This document shows positions 16,877 through 24,098 of a DNA stretch of 42,647 bases, one piece after another. Source of the DNA: Candidatus Uhrbacteria bacterium (GTDB lineage Bacteria > Patescibacteriota > Patescibacteriia > UBA9934); contig JABJOE010000004.1 in the NCBI GenBank assembly GCA_018664485.1, positions 1 through 42,647 of the forward strand, written 5' to 3'. The position numbers and the translations under genes were made by a program. Each line of letters opens with the position of its first letter. Position 1 is the first letter of the stretch. A model generated the notes under the pieces. It made no database searches and was not told where the DNA came from. It was given only the letters and a program-made list of their open reading frames with translations.

Positions 16877-17166
16877 ATGCGCCGCGGCTTCCCACCGATT
16901 TCTCTGCGCCTAGAACTGAACTCAAGTGCGTAAATCTATATGGTTATTAGTTGGTTCTGTCATCGCTGCTAATCAGTCGTAATTTCCTATACCAATCCTC
17001 TTCGAGGCCGTAGAGGGTTTAGTACTTGGGCCATTATCGGCTTACGGGTCCCGACAGGCTTCGTTTATGCGTGGAGAGTATCCGGCGAAGCCGGACCAGG
17101 CTTCGCCTGGCGGCTCCTCGTCGTTTTCCCTACGCCTAAAATGACCTAAATAGATTGGTATATTGT
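16758..17166. other. Non-coding gap between rmlB and rmlC, filled by repeats
   Basis: No gene is visible in this gap of about 409 bases. It contains two copies of the dispersed structured repeat. After each core there is a related tail: CGTTTATGCG (about 16872-16881 and 17062-17071) and a TGCGCCTA/TACGCCTA segment (about 16908-16915 and 17131-17138), so the homologous unit is longer than the hairpin core. A weak -10-like element (TAGATT, 17151-17156) lies before the rmlC ATG at 17167. Confidence 0.7.
17034..17150. repeat. Structured dispersed repeat, copy 3 (variant)
   Basis: The core TCGGCTTACGGGTCCCGACA is shared with copy 2, but the ACGTAC arm is replaced by two perfect adjacent hairpins: TCCGGC-GAA-GCCGGA (17081-17095) and CCAGGC-TTC-GCCTGG (17096-17110), framed by GGAG (17073-17076) and CTCC (17114-17117). 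The 12-base terminal arms of copy 2 are absent. It is thus a modular variant of the same element. Confidence 0.65.
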
Positions 17167-17709
17167 ATGAAAAAAATTGAGACTCCCGTTAAGGACCTAT
17201 ATATCATCGAACCCGAAGTCTATTCTGACGAGCGGGGTTATTTTTATGAGCCGTTTAATGCGGATAAATTTAAGAAGATTGGAATCCATAACGAATTTCG
17301 TCAGGCTAGTCAGTCGTTTTCTCGCCAAGGAGTATTGCGTGGTTTCCACTTTCAGAAGTCTCCAAAACCAATGGCAAAGCTGGTGCGCTGTTCGTCAGGT
17401 CGTCTATGGGATGTTGCTGTAGATTTACGTTCAGATTCTCCAACTTATCGTAAGTGGTTTGGTTTGGAGCTATCACAAGACAATCATAAAATGCTATTTA
17501 TTCCTGCTGGATTTGGACATGGTTTCTACGCACTCACTGATTGCGTTCTGAATTATCTAAACTCCAATACATTCGACGGAACGCTCGATGCGGGTATCGC
17601 TTGGGATGATCCTTCGATCGATGTTAAGTGGCCACTCACCGCAAGTCCATCGTTATCACAAAAAGATCAGACATTACCTCTGCTAAAAGATATAGATTTA
17701 GTTTGGTAG
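17167..17709 (+). CDS. rmlC: dTDP-4-dehydrorhamnose 3,5-epimerase
   Basis: A 180-residue cupin that epimerises C3 and C5 of dTDP-4-keto-6-deoxyglucose. The hallmark GVLRGFHFQ contains the catalytic His61, and FIPAGFGHGFYAL gives the second part of the cupin barrel. Length is normal. ATG 17167 is chosen over the in-frame TTG at 17155, which would add four residues not found in the family. It lies 30 bases before rmlD, with which it forms an operon. Confidence 0.95.
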   Translation: MKKIETPVKDLYIIEPEVYSDERGYFYEPFNADKFKKIGIHNEFRQASQSFSRQGVLRGFHFQKSPKPMAKLVRCSSGRLWDVAVDLRSDSPTYRKWFGLELSQDNHKMLFIPAGFGHGFYALTDCVLNYLNSNTFDGTLDAGIAWDDPSIDVKWPLTASPSLSQKDQTLPLLKDIDLVW

Positions 17710-17739
17710 ATATTTATAAGAGACTTTCATTGAGTAAAT

Positions 17740-18588
17740 ATGAAAATACTTATTACTGGCGCTCAAGGAATGCTAGGCCGCGATATCATTGATGTTGCAA
17801 AAGCTGGTGGATACGAGGTGATCGCGACAGATCGTGATACTTTAGATATTACTGACGAGCATACCGTTCGCTCATTCGTTGAACGTGAACAGCCAAAATT
17901 GATTATAAATACAGCTGCGTATAATTTGGTAGATAAAGTTGAGGATCCGGCTATCTATCCGTTGGCTTTTGCTGTGAACAGTACAGGACCCGGCAATCTC
18001 GCAAAGGCTGCGAAGGATATGGGAGCAGCGTTGGTGCATTACAGTACGGACTATGTGTTTGCAGGCGACAAACCTGAAGGATATCTTGAGACTGATGATA
18101 CGAATCCGATTTCTAAATACGGAGAAACAAAAGCAGCTGGCGAAGAAGCTGTGCTTTCCGCCGGTGTACATGCATATGTTTGCCGATTAAGTAAGATATT
18201 CGGACGTCCTGGATTGAGCGAGGGGTCAAAAGAAAGTTTTGTAGCTTTGATGTTGCGTTTAGCGAAAGAAAAGCCACTTTTAAAAATAGTTGATGAAGAA
18301 GTTGGTTGTCCGACTTACACAAAAGACATTGCTATGGCGACGAAGTCTATGTTGGAGCGCATGACGGTGCCTGGCGTTTATCATATGGTTAACAGCGGGG
18401 AGGGTGTGACGTGGTACGGATTTGCAAAAGAATTTTTCGAGATTTCCGGCGTAACTACACCGTATGAAGCTGTGCCATCTTCAGCATTTCCACGGGATGC
18501 AAAGGCTCCGAAGTTTGCAGCACTTTTAAATACGAAGCTACCCGCGTTACGCCCCCGAGTTGATGCATTAAAAGATTTTCTAGGATAA
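17740..18588 (+). CDS. rmlD: dTDP-4-dehydrorhamnose reductase
   Basis: A 282-residue NADPH-dependent reductase that makes dTDP-L-rhamnose. It has GAQGMLGRD at the nucleotide-binding loop, NTAAYNLVDKVEDP, the YSTDYVFAG strand, and Tyr127-x3-Lys131 in YGETK. The canonical residues AYTxVDxAE are changed to AYNLVDKVE, a minor variation. It is co-transcribed with rmlC and followed by a hairpin terminator at 18606-18638. Confidence 0.95.
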   Translation: MKILITGAQGMLGRDIIDVAKAGGYEVIATDRDTLDITDEHTVRSFVEREQPKLIINTAAYNLVDKVEDPAIYPLAFAVNSTGPGNLAKAAKDMGAALVHYSTDYVFAGDKPEGYLETDDTNPISKYGETKAAGEEAVLSAGVHAYVCRLSKIFGRPGLSEGSKESFVALMLRLAKEKPLLKIVDEEVGCPTYTKDIAMATKSMLERMTVPGVYHMVNSGEGVTWYGFAKEFFEISGVTTPYEAVPSSAFPRDAKAPKFAALLNTKLPALRPRVDALKDFLG

Positions 18589-18605
18589 AGGCTTGAAATT
18601 ATTTA

Positions 18606-18638
18606 AACAACGGCACGTCTTGTACGTGTTGTTTTTTT
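18606..18638 (+). terminator. Rho-independent terminator of rmlC-rmlD
   Basis: A stem made of AACAA/TTGTT and CACGT/ACGTG arms with a CGG bulge on the 5' side, followed by a run of seven T. It starts 17 bases after the rmlD stop. Confidence 0.75.
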
Positions 18639-18671
18639 GTGATAAAAAAATACCACCTATCTACAGGGGAG

Positions 18672-18944
18672 ATGGTTGTGAACGCAGCAGAGTATGGTCA
18701 TGTTTTCAGTGGAGGTAATCTGGACGGATATTCTGTCCAGAAATGGTGGAGTGCAGGTGTTGACTCGCCTTCGCTCATGACGGAGGGTCACCGTTATTTT
18801 CGAGATATGGCAGGTGCCGAATCCTGGGTGAGGGACGCTCCCGTAGAGCGTCGTATGACTGGAGAGGTGTTTGTATTGACCAGTGATGGCGTTAGCGGAA
18901 TCGTCTTTGGAGCTAAGTTTACCGAGGTTACAATTTCCAACTAG
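18672..18944 (+). CDS. Uncharacterised small protein
   Basis: An orphan reading frame of 90 residues from ATG 18672, with no recognised family, signal peptide or membrane segment. The start is open: GGGGAG at 18666-18671 is correctly spaced (6 bases) for GTG 18678 and too close for the ATG, while a GTG at 18639 would extend the protein to 101 residues but sits directly after the rmlD terminator. The sequence (EYGHVFSGGNLDGYSVQKWW) is rich in Gly, Trp and aromatic residues. It stands alone between two terminators. It may be an accessory gene, and has a Shine-Dalgarno-like site where its neighbours do not. Confidence 0.5.
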   Translation: MVVNAAEYGHVFSGGNLDGYSVQKWWSAGVDSPSLMTEGHRYFRDMAGAESWVRDAPVERRMTGEVFVLTSDGVSGIVFGAKFTEVTISN

Positions 18945-19040
18945 AGTTGACCGACTACAAATTCACGCTAGCACATCGTGCAGGTGAGGGTTGAACCGGT
19001 TTACAAAACTCGAGGCACAATCGCCTCAACTACGTTCTTG

Positions 19041-19066
19041 AAGGGCACCCCTCGGGTGTCCTTTTG
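19041..19066. terminator. Terminator hairpin between convergent genes
   Basis: A ten-pair stem (19041-19050 with 19054-19063, loop CTC) followed by TTTTG. An A-pair on the other side gives it weak function in both directions, serving the orphan plus-strand gene and the minus-strand MazG-like gene. A second small hairpin GAGGC/GCCTC is near 19010-19026. Confidence 0.65.
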
Positions 19067-19086
19067 TCATTTAGCAAAAATATCTG

Positions 19087-19416
19087 CTACTTAGCGTTAC
19101 TCTCATTAATTTGATCCCATTTCCAGTCTCGTCCTTCGTTTATTTTCATCTTTTTTGAGATCTCTTTTTCTATATCAATATCAAATACACCGCATAGATG
19201 TAGAACTCGTAAAATAATGTCTGCAAGCTCTTCATTGAAGCCGTCTTTTCCGTCAATGTTTTTATGACGATAAGCTGTATAAGCTTCTGTCACTTCTGAG
19301 TGCACTAGTGCCATTTTTTCAGCAACATTTATTTCGTTAGGCGTGGCGCCAAAACCTTTATCTCGAGCAAGTTGAAGTATGTTGTCTCTGATTTGGTTTA
19401 AGGTTGGTTGATTCAT
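19087..19416 (-). CDS. MazG-like nucleotide pyrophosphohydrolase
   Basis: A 109-residue all-alpha NTP pyrophosphohydrolase. The metal-binding acidic motifs are Glu41-x2-Glu44 (HSEVTEAY) and Glu63-x2-Asp66 (EELADIILR), as in single-domain MazG-like/iMazG and dCTPase enzymes, which hydrolyse non-canonical or excess NTPs to NMP and pyrophosphate. It is cytosolic and probably forms dimers or tetramers. It follows the PEGA gene by 18 bases on the same strand and is likely co-transcribed with it. Confidence 0.85.
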   Translation of the reverse strand: MNQPTLNQIRDNILQLARDKGFGATPNEINVAEKMALVHSEVTEAYTAYRHKNIDGKDGFNEELADIILRVLHLCGVFDIDIEKEISKKMKINEGRDWKWDQINESNAK

Positions 19417-19434
19417 AGATCTTTTTTTTGTAAT

Positions 19435-20784
19435 TTACAGATCAAACAGGATCGTATCTTCCATTAGCGGTCGTTGATAAAAGCCAGACGCTCCATCTTT
19501 CTCTCCGTACAAATAAAGTGTCTCACCAGCGTCATCCATCCACCACTGCTCAACGTCGATATCGTCGAGTAGTGTTGTGATGAATCTATCTTCTGCAACG
19601 TACTTGTATTCATACGTCTGAATGTCAGCGGTGTCTTGTACGACAATATGCTGACCTATCGGATGCCACAGAACAGATTCGATTACTAAAGATTGTCGAG
19701 TTAAAAATGTAGTTTCGTTTGTATATGCGTTAAAGATATTTACTTCAGTACCGTCGCTATATACTAAAAGATTTTGTTCGGAGAGCCAGTCATAGCTTGT
19801 CGCTTTACGTCGAAGAAGAAGTGGCTCGTCAGAGTGAATTTCTAAAAGAAATATTTCGTCTCGGTCATTCCGCAGAAGTAGGAACGATCCATCACGCATA
19901 AGTAGTGTGTACTCGTCGCTTGGCAGGAGCGCTAGAACCGTTTTCTCCCCATCAATGATTTGCTGTACTTCAGTTTGCGATCCGTTGTCGGCCAAACTTA
20001 GAATGCTCGCATCAAGTGAGATTGAATCCGCATCAGTCTCTTGAATCTTTGCGGAGTCACCTGAGATAAGATCATGCTGAGCAATTCCGTTGATCGTTCT
20101 TATATAGAGAACATGATCTGTACTTGGATGCCAGGTGATGTCTGACACATCCGGAGCTGTAATTGTAATATCCAAAATTTCTCCAGATGCTGTATATACA
20201 TTCGGTTCAATCCCTTCTTGGAATAGTGCGAGGTATCCACCAGACGCAGACCAAAGTAGCTCGGGTTCCACAGCGTCGGTAACTGAAATGGATTGACTGA
20301 TAAGTTGGTGCTCGCGCGACGCAAGATCATACAGCCAAAGCTCACTCCATCCAGACTGTTGTACGAGGTATGCTAGAAGACCACCGCTAGGGTGCACGCT
20401 CAGCGATTGAATGTCTCTATTGAAGTGATTTTCGGCTTCAGAGTCTAGAAATAGAATAATATTTTGTAGGCTGACTGTTTGTCCGCTTTCAACCTCAACG
20501 ATACCTTCCCATGGAATGTAAGATTCTTTTTCAAGGCCTACGGTGTATTTTGCAGGTAGGAGCTGTTTGAATACATGTGTTGTTTTTTCTTGCGTATCCT
20601 CTCCGTCAAGCAATATAGACGCACTACGAGGTGCGCTCGAGATGGAAATCACCCCGGTACGGATAACATGGCCATTTTTCAAGTTTAGTCTATATCCAGC
20701 GGTATATAGCACAAGAAGCGGTCCAATCACAAAAAATGAGACCACAAATAGCCAAAAGATGATTCTTCGTAAATATACAGGCAT
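19435..20784 (-). CDS. Membrane-anchored PEGA-domain protein with beta-propeller-like region
   Basis: A 449-residue protein with one N-terminal membrane helix (about 7-28), a PEGA domain (about 45-112: ISSAPRSASILLDGEDT ... YTVGLEKESYIPWEG) and a long C-terminal region of repeated strand units containing WSELWLYDL, WSASGGYLALF and WHPIGQHIVV. That pattern fits a TolB/WD40-type propeller. PEGA proteins are surface proteins, and this PEGA-plus-propeller architecture is common in CPR genomes as I recall. Role unknown; a scaffold in the envelope is plausible. It has its own leaderless promoter. Confidence 0.85.
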   Translation of the reverse strand: MPVYLRRIIFWLFVVSFFVIGPLLVLYTAGYRLNLKNGHVIRTGVISISSAPRSASILLDGEDTQEKTTHVFKQLLPAKYTVGLEKESYIPWEGIVEVESGQTVSLQNIILFLDSEAENHFNRDIQSLSVHPSGGLLAYLVQQSGWSELWLYDLASREHQLISQSISVTDAVEPELLWSASGGYLALFQEGIEPNVYTASGEILDITITAPDVSDITWHPSTDHVLYIRTINGIAQHDLISGDSAKIQETDADSISLDASILSLADNGSQTEVQQIIDGEKTVLALLPSDEYTLLMRDGSFLLLRNDRDEIFLLEIHSDEPLLLRRKATSYDWLSEQNLLVYSDGTEVNIFNAYTNETTFLTRQSLVIESVLWHPIGQHIVVQDTADIQTYEYKYVAEDRFITTLLDDIDVEQWWMDDAGETLYLYGEKDGASGFYQRPLMEDTILFDL

Positions 20785-20793
20785 ATCGGCTGA

Positions 20794-20822
20794 ACCATAA
20801 CGGTATTTGCCAACAAAAACAA
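20794..20822 (-). promoter_or_regulatory. Leaderless promoter of the PEGA gene
   Basis: On the minus strand, -35 TTGTTT (20822-20817), a 17-base spacer and -10 TATGGT (20799-20794) stand 9 bases before the ATG at 20784. No Shine-Dalgarno site. Confidence 0.6.
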
Positions 20823-20845
20823 GCTCAGACAGTAATTACGTATAT

Positions 20846-20855
20846 GTGGTAGAAT
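20846..20855 (+). promoter_or_regulatory. Extended -10 promoter of the S41 protease gene
   Basis: TAGAAT (20850-20855) preceded by TGG forms an extended -10 element. It covers the possible ATG at 20854, so translation must begin further down, supporting ATG 20899 with a leader of about 35-40 bases. Confidence 0.5.
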
Positions 20856-20898
20856 GAGGTCATTTCAGGCTGCAAACGAGATTTTTACAAATTGTCAT

Positions 20899-22119
20899 AT
20901 GAAAAAGTTCAATCGCAAGCATATTTGGATTTCCAGCGTTATTCTGGGCCTTGTTTTGCTGACCGGTACTTTCTACGCCGGGTTGTTTGTGGGGGTGCTG
21001 CAGTCAACTGGTGACGGTGCGCAGGATGGTGAGGTGGAGGTTGTTAATCAGACACGATTCTTTGATCGTGCAGATGATATTGATTTTGGAAATTTTTGGG
21101 AAGTTTGGGATTTGGTTCAAGATGTTTACTATCAGCCAATTGATGAGTCGGATTTGTACTATGGAGCGATGCAGGGAATGGTTTGGGGATTGGATGATCC
21201 GTATACCGTGTTTTTCCCACCGGCTGAAGCTGAAGAATTCGACAATGAGCTCGATGGAGTATTCTACGGAATTGGAGCTGAGATTGGGAAGAAAGAAAAC
21301 GAGATCGTTGTCATTGCGCCGTTGTCAGGTTCTCCGGCGGAAGCTGCGGGACTCATGGCGGGTGACGCAATATGGTACGTTGATGATACTGAGATCTTTG
21401 ACTATAGCGTGAATGCTGCCGTCATGATTATCCGCGGGGAGATTGGGACGGAGGTTGTGCTTACGGTTTCTCGTGAAGGTGCCGATGAGTTGATTGAAAT
21501 TCCTATTGTCCGTGATGAGATCCAAATAAGTAGCGTTGAATGGGAGATTCGCGATGACGGAATCGCTGTCATTGAGATTTCCATGTTCAACGGTGAGACT
21601 ACGGACTTGTTTACCCAAGCTGTGCGCGAGGCGTTGGCAGCGGGCGTGGATGGTTTGATTGTTGACCTGCGTAATGATCCGGGAGGATTACTCACAGCAG
21701 CTATCAACGTGTCTGGATTCTGGGTTGATGATATGCCTGTCGTGCAACAGCGTGTTGGCAGTGATGTTGAATCTTACTCTGCTACTGGAAACTCATGGCT
21801 TTCTGACATGGATACAGTCGTTCTGGTAAACGGTGGATCAGCGTCGGCATCTGAGATTTTGGCTGGTGCTTTGCAAGACTATGGTTATGCTACGGTTATC
21901 GGTGAACAGACATACGGTAAGGGATCTGTGCAGGAATATTACGATCTGCCAGATGGGTCTGCTGTGAAGATAACGGTCGCAGAGTGGCTTACACCGCTTG
22001 GGCGATCGATAAACGAGGTAGGTATTACTCCAGATATTGAAATTGAATTTACCATTGATGATTATGAGGCGGGTGAGACGCCACAAATCGACGCGGCGAT
22101 CGATTTCCTCGCGCAGTAA
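20899..22119 (+). CDS. S41 family C-terminal processing peptidase (CtpA-like)
   Basis: A 406-residue secreted or membrane-tethered protease. Order: N-terminal membrane segment (HIWISSVILGLVLLTGTFYAG), a helical region, a PDZ domain with LSGSPAEAAGLMAGD, then the S41 domain with RNDPGGLLTAAI and the Ser-Lys dyad: Ser316 in GGSASASE and Lys341 in TYGKGSVQ, 25 residues apart as in Prc. These enzymes clip C-terminal tails of periplasmic or extracellular proteins and peptidoglycan-associated factors. The upstream ATG at 20854 overlaps a -10 box and is rejected. The Nudix gene begins inside its 3' end. Confidence 0.94.
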   Translation: MKKFNRKHIWISSVILGLVLLTGTFYAGLFVGVLQSTGDGAQDGEVEVVNQTRFFDRADDIDFGNFWEVWDLVQDVYYQPIDESDLYYGAMQGMVWGLDDPYTVFFPPAEAEEFDNELDGVFYGIGAEIGKKENEIVVIAPLSGSPAEAAGLMAGDAIWYVDDTEIFDYSVNAAVMIIRGEIGTEVVLTVSREGADELIEIPIVRDEIQISSVEWEIRDDGIAVIEISMFNGETTDLFTQAVREALAAGVDGLIVDLRNDPGGLLTAAINVSGFWVDDMPVVQQRVGSDVESYSATGNSWLSDMDTVVLVNGGSASASEILAGALQDYGYATVIGEQTYGKGSVQEYYDLPDGSAVKITVAEWLTPLGRSINEVGITPDIEIEFTIDDYEAGETPQIDAAIDFLAQ

Positions 22120-22594
22120 AGGGCGCAAGGAGCAACATCGTACAGAAGTCTCTGCAGGAGGGATTGTTTTTCGGCGTTCTAAAAATGGCGTGTCTATAGC
22201 AATGTTGAAAGACTCATACGGACGTTGGACTTTTCCAAAGGGACATTTGGATGAAGGGGAGACTACGCGTCAGGCCGCTATTCGTGAAATTGAAGAAGAA
22301 ATTGGATTGGGTAGTTTAAGGGCGGTCGCAAAACTTGGAACGATTGATATTTGGTTCCGAGATCGATTTAAGTTTAAAGGAAAGCTGATCCACAAATATA
22401 TACATTACTTTTTGTTTGAAGCTGTAGGCGACACAAAGCTTCGTAAATTAGAAAATACAGACAAGGATAGTGAAAAGATTCATGCGGTTGCTTGGATTCC
22501 AGTGAAGACTTTACGTCGGAAATCTAGTTACCAGGATTTGATTCCAATTGTTGATCGCGCGCTTATGGTCCTAGAAGGGCGAGGTTGGGTTTAG
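22064..22594 (+). CDS. Nudix hydrolase
   Basis: A 176-residue Nudix protein with a complete box GHLDEGETTRQAAIREIEEEIG (two overlapping segments: GHLDEGE and REIEEEIGLG), which binds the metal and hydrolyses a nucleoside diphosphate linked to another group. The N-terminal about 25 residues are strongly basic. ATG 22064 overlaps the S41 gene by 56 bases in another frame; the first residues may not be translated, as AAGGAG at about 22125 suggests initiation nearby, but no good start codon follows before the domain. Substrate unknown; the domain resembles the AP4A/NUDT2-like group. Confidence 0.85.
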   Translation: MRRVRRHKSTRRSISSRSKGRKEQHRTEVSAGGIVFRRSKNGVSIAMLKDSYGRWTFPKGHLDEGETTRQAAIREIEEEIGLGSLRAVAKLGTIDIWFRDRFKFKGKLIHKYIHYFLFEAVGDTKLRKLENTDKDSEKIHAVAWIPVKTLRRKSSYQDLIPIVDRALMVLEGRGWV

Positions 22595-22991
22595 TTTTTT
22601 TAGTAAGCTATCGCTTAACATCATTTTGTCTTTTGCAAGTAACCTTGCAGTATTGACGGTGGCTACCGTCGGGAGCCATACTTTTCTTTGCTGACCCAAA
22701 GTAAAGTATGCAAAAGAAAAGGTCTACACTGGTCCGCGCGGCCATCGCTTTTCAATCCGGCCTTCAGTCAAATCTTTTGTCTGAAAGCTACTTTCGCCGA
22801 TTTGACGGGCGGACTGCTTTTCACGTAACAACCAAAAAGATGACGAATTGAATCAGGACAATGGTTGTTCGGAGGGATCGAACAAAACAGAAACCGCCCC
22901 GACCAAGAGATCGAGGCGATCTTTGATTTCGGGACGGACGTGTTCACTCGCCGGCGTCAGCATCTTGCTCATCTTCGCCGTTGTCGACTGG
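22595..22991. other. Non-coding, GC-shifted stretch with strong hairpins
   Basis: No convincing gene: the plus-strand frame from 22848 is the antisense of the gene at 22992-23492, and a 39-residue minus-strand frame (22972-22853) is too short to judge. Hairpins: ACGGT/ACCGT near 22656-22669; a 13-base stem with one mismatch, ATACTTTTCTTTG (22678-22690) with CAAAGTAAAGTAT (22697-22709); and CTTTTCTTTGC (22681-22691) with GCAAAAGAAAAG (22710-22721), which compete with each other. I recall similar extragenic elements in Proteobacteria; the resemblance is unchecked. Confidence 0.5.
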
Positions 22992-23492
22992 CTAGTCGCT
23001 TCTTGTGGCTGGCTTGAGATCCCACCATTCAGGTCCATTGCGTGGGTAGTTGTGACGCCAGGTGCGACATCCATGGTCTTTCTCGCACGCGACTACGAAT
23101 TGCGGCGCCACACCAATGATCCACTCTGCGATATCTTCGTTACTTCGCGTAAGCCCGGCGCAGCTAGCCTCTCTGTGGGTGATATCCGGCATTCGAGTGC
23201 AGGCGTAGAGATCTCTGAGTTCAGTGTTGGTCATCCAACCGCATGCGCTCTTGAAATCTCCGATTGAGCCAAGATTGCGACCAAGCTGTTCGTACTGACG
23301 GAATACGCAGTCCTTGTCAGCTTTCTCAGCAGCCTGTTGGACTTGCTCTGGCGTCGGCGCGGCTTCGTCAGCCGATTTCTTGGCGACGTACCTCCACAGT
23401 GTCACACAGGCCATGAATAGGAATGCTGCCAACATAAGTGCCTTGAACCACTTTGGCATTGGAAAGGCGGAACTTGCTTGGTTTTGCGTCAT
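22992..23492 (-). CDS. Single-pass membrane protein of unknown function, cysteine-containing exterior
   Basis: A 166-residue protein: short N-terminus, one membrane helix (about 17-35, KALMLAAFLFMACVTLW), then an Ala/Glu/Gln-rich stalk (about 42-58) and a soluble domain with seven cysteines (from KDCVF to HGCRTW) that could form disulfides outside the cytoplasm. I do not recognise the family. It differs from its neighbours: visibly higher GC, a proper Shine-Dalgarno site (GGAG, 5 bases before the ATG), and a TTGACG-17-TAGTTT promoter inside an inverted repeat. These traits suggest acquisition from another lineage. It is divergent from rplI. Confidence 0.7.
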   Translation of the reverse strand: MTQNQASSAFPMPKWFKALMLAAFLFMACVTLWRYVAKKSADEAAPTPEQVQQAAEKADKDCVFRQYEQLGRNLGSIGDFKSACGWMTNTELRDLYACTRMPDITHREASCAGLTRSNEDIAEWIIGVAPQFVVACEKDHGCRTWRHNYPRNGPEWWDLKPATRSD

Positions 23493-23502
23493 CGAATCTC
23501 CA

Positions 23503-23550
23503 TGGTTGACGACGCTTCAAACTAGCTTAAATAGCCTATTTCGTCAACCA
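23503..23550 (-). promoter_or_regulatory. Promoter with perfect 10-bp inverted-repeat operator
   Basis: TGGTTGACGA (23503-23512) and TCGTCAACCA (23541-23550) are perfect inverted copies 28 bases apart. On the minus strand the right arm contains -35 TTGACG (23547-23542); a 17-base spacer leads to -10 TAGTTT (23524-23519), and the left arm covers the expected transcription start. This is the geometry of a repressor operator overlapping a promoter. No regulator gene lies nearby. Confidence 0.6.
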
Positions 23551-23551
23551 T

Positions 23552-23580
23552 TTGATCCAAAATGCCCGATCGGGTAAAAT
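23552..23580 (+). promoter_or_regulatory. Leaderless promoter of rplI
   Basis: -35 TTGATC (23552-23557), a 17-base spacer, -10 TAAAAT (23575-23580) and 8 bases to the ATG at 23589. It begins two bases after the operator arm of the divergent gene, so regulation of one could affect the other. Confidence 0.7.
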
Positions 23581-23588
23581 AGCGTCGT

Positions 23589-24026
23589 ATGAAAGTTATT
23601 CTCTTAGAAGATGTAAAATCCCAAGGAAAGGAAGGGGACGTGGTTGAAGTGAGTGAGGGGTATGCTCGTAATTTTTTGTACCCGCAGCATTTGGCTATTG
23701 AGGTTACGCCTCAAATCCTTGCTGAACGTGCAGCAAAAGCGAAGTCTGAGGCGAATAAGTCCCGCAAAGACGATAAGTCTGCTCGCAAGCTTGCTGCATC
23801 TGTGGATGGTTCAGAGGTTATCATCAAAGCAAAAGCGGATGGTGGATCGCTCTATGCTTCCGTGACAGCATCAGACATTGCAAAGGAGCTAAAAAGCCAG
23901 GGCTACAAAGTGAAGAAAGATCAAATTCAATTCGAAGGTACAAAAGAGGTTGGGGCCTCTGAGGTTACGGTCTCATTTCCAAATGCGTACGATGTGACTA
24001 TTACGCTCATCGTTGAAGCAAAATAA
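23589..24026 (+). CDS. rplI: 50S ribosomal protein bL9
   Basis: A 145-residue protein with the conserved N-terminal rRNA-binding domain ([21 protein letters not shown], and [11 protein letters not shown]), the long central helix rich in Ala/Lys (about 42-75) and a C-terminal domain ending in [20 protein letters not shown]. bL9 bridges ribosomes in polysomes and helps keep the reading frame. Some CPR branches are reported to lack bL9, so its presence is mildly informative for lineage. It is a single-gene unit with a leaderless promoter and its own terminator, away from the usual rpsF-ssb-rpsR partners. Confidence 0.96.
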   Translation: MKVILLEDVKSQGKEGDVVEVSEGYARNFLYPQHLAIEVTPQILAERAAKAKSEANKSRKDDKSARKLAASVDGSEVIIKAKADGGSLYASVTASDIAKELKSQGYKVKKDQIQFEGTKEVGASEVTVSFPNAYDVTITLIVEAK

Positions 24027-24029
24027 GAA

Positions 24030-24053
24030 GGCAGCCCTCCGGGGCTGTCTTTG
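24030..24053 (+). terminator. Rho-independent terminator of rplI
   Basis: An eight-pair stem, GGCAGCCC (24030-24037) with GGGCTGTC (24042-24049), loop TCCG, then a short T tract (TTTG). Confidence 0.7.
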
Positions 24054-24098
24054 ATGTAGGAGAAAATAATCCAAATACCTTAGTCCTAAAGTTCTAGT

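Noticed and set aside
20854-20898. Upstream start for the S41 protease at ATG 20854
   Set aside because: The ATG overlaps the extended -10 box TAGAAT, so the codon would not be in the transcript.
22848-23267. Plus-strand reading frame of 139 codons
   Set aside because: It is the antisense of the gene at 22992-23492, which has a promoter, a Shine-Dalgarno site and a clear membrane-protein pattern.
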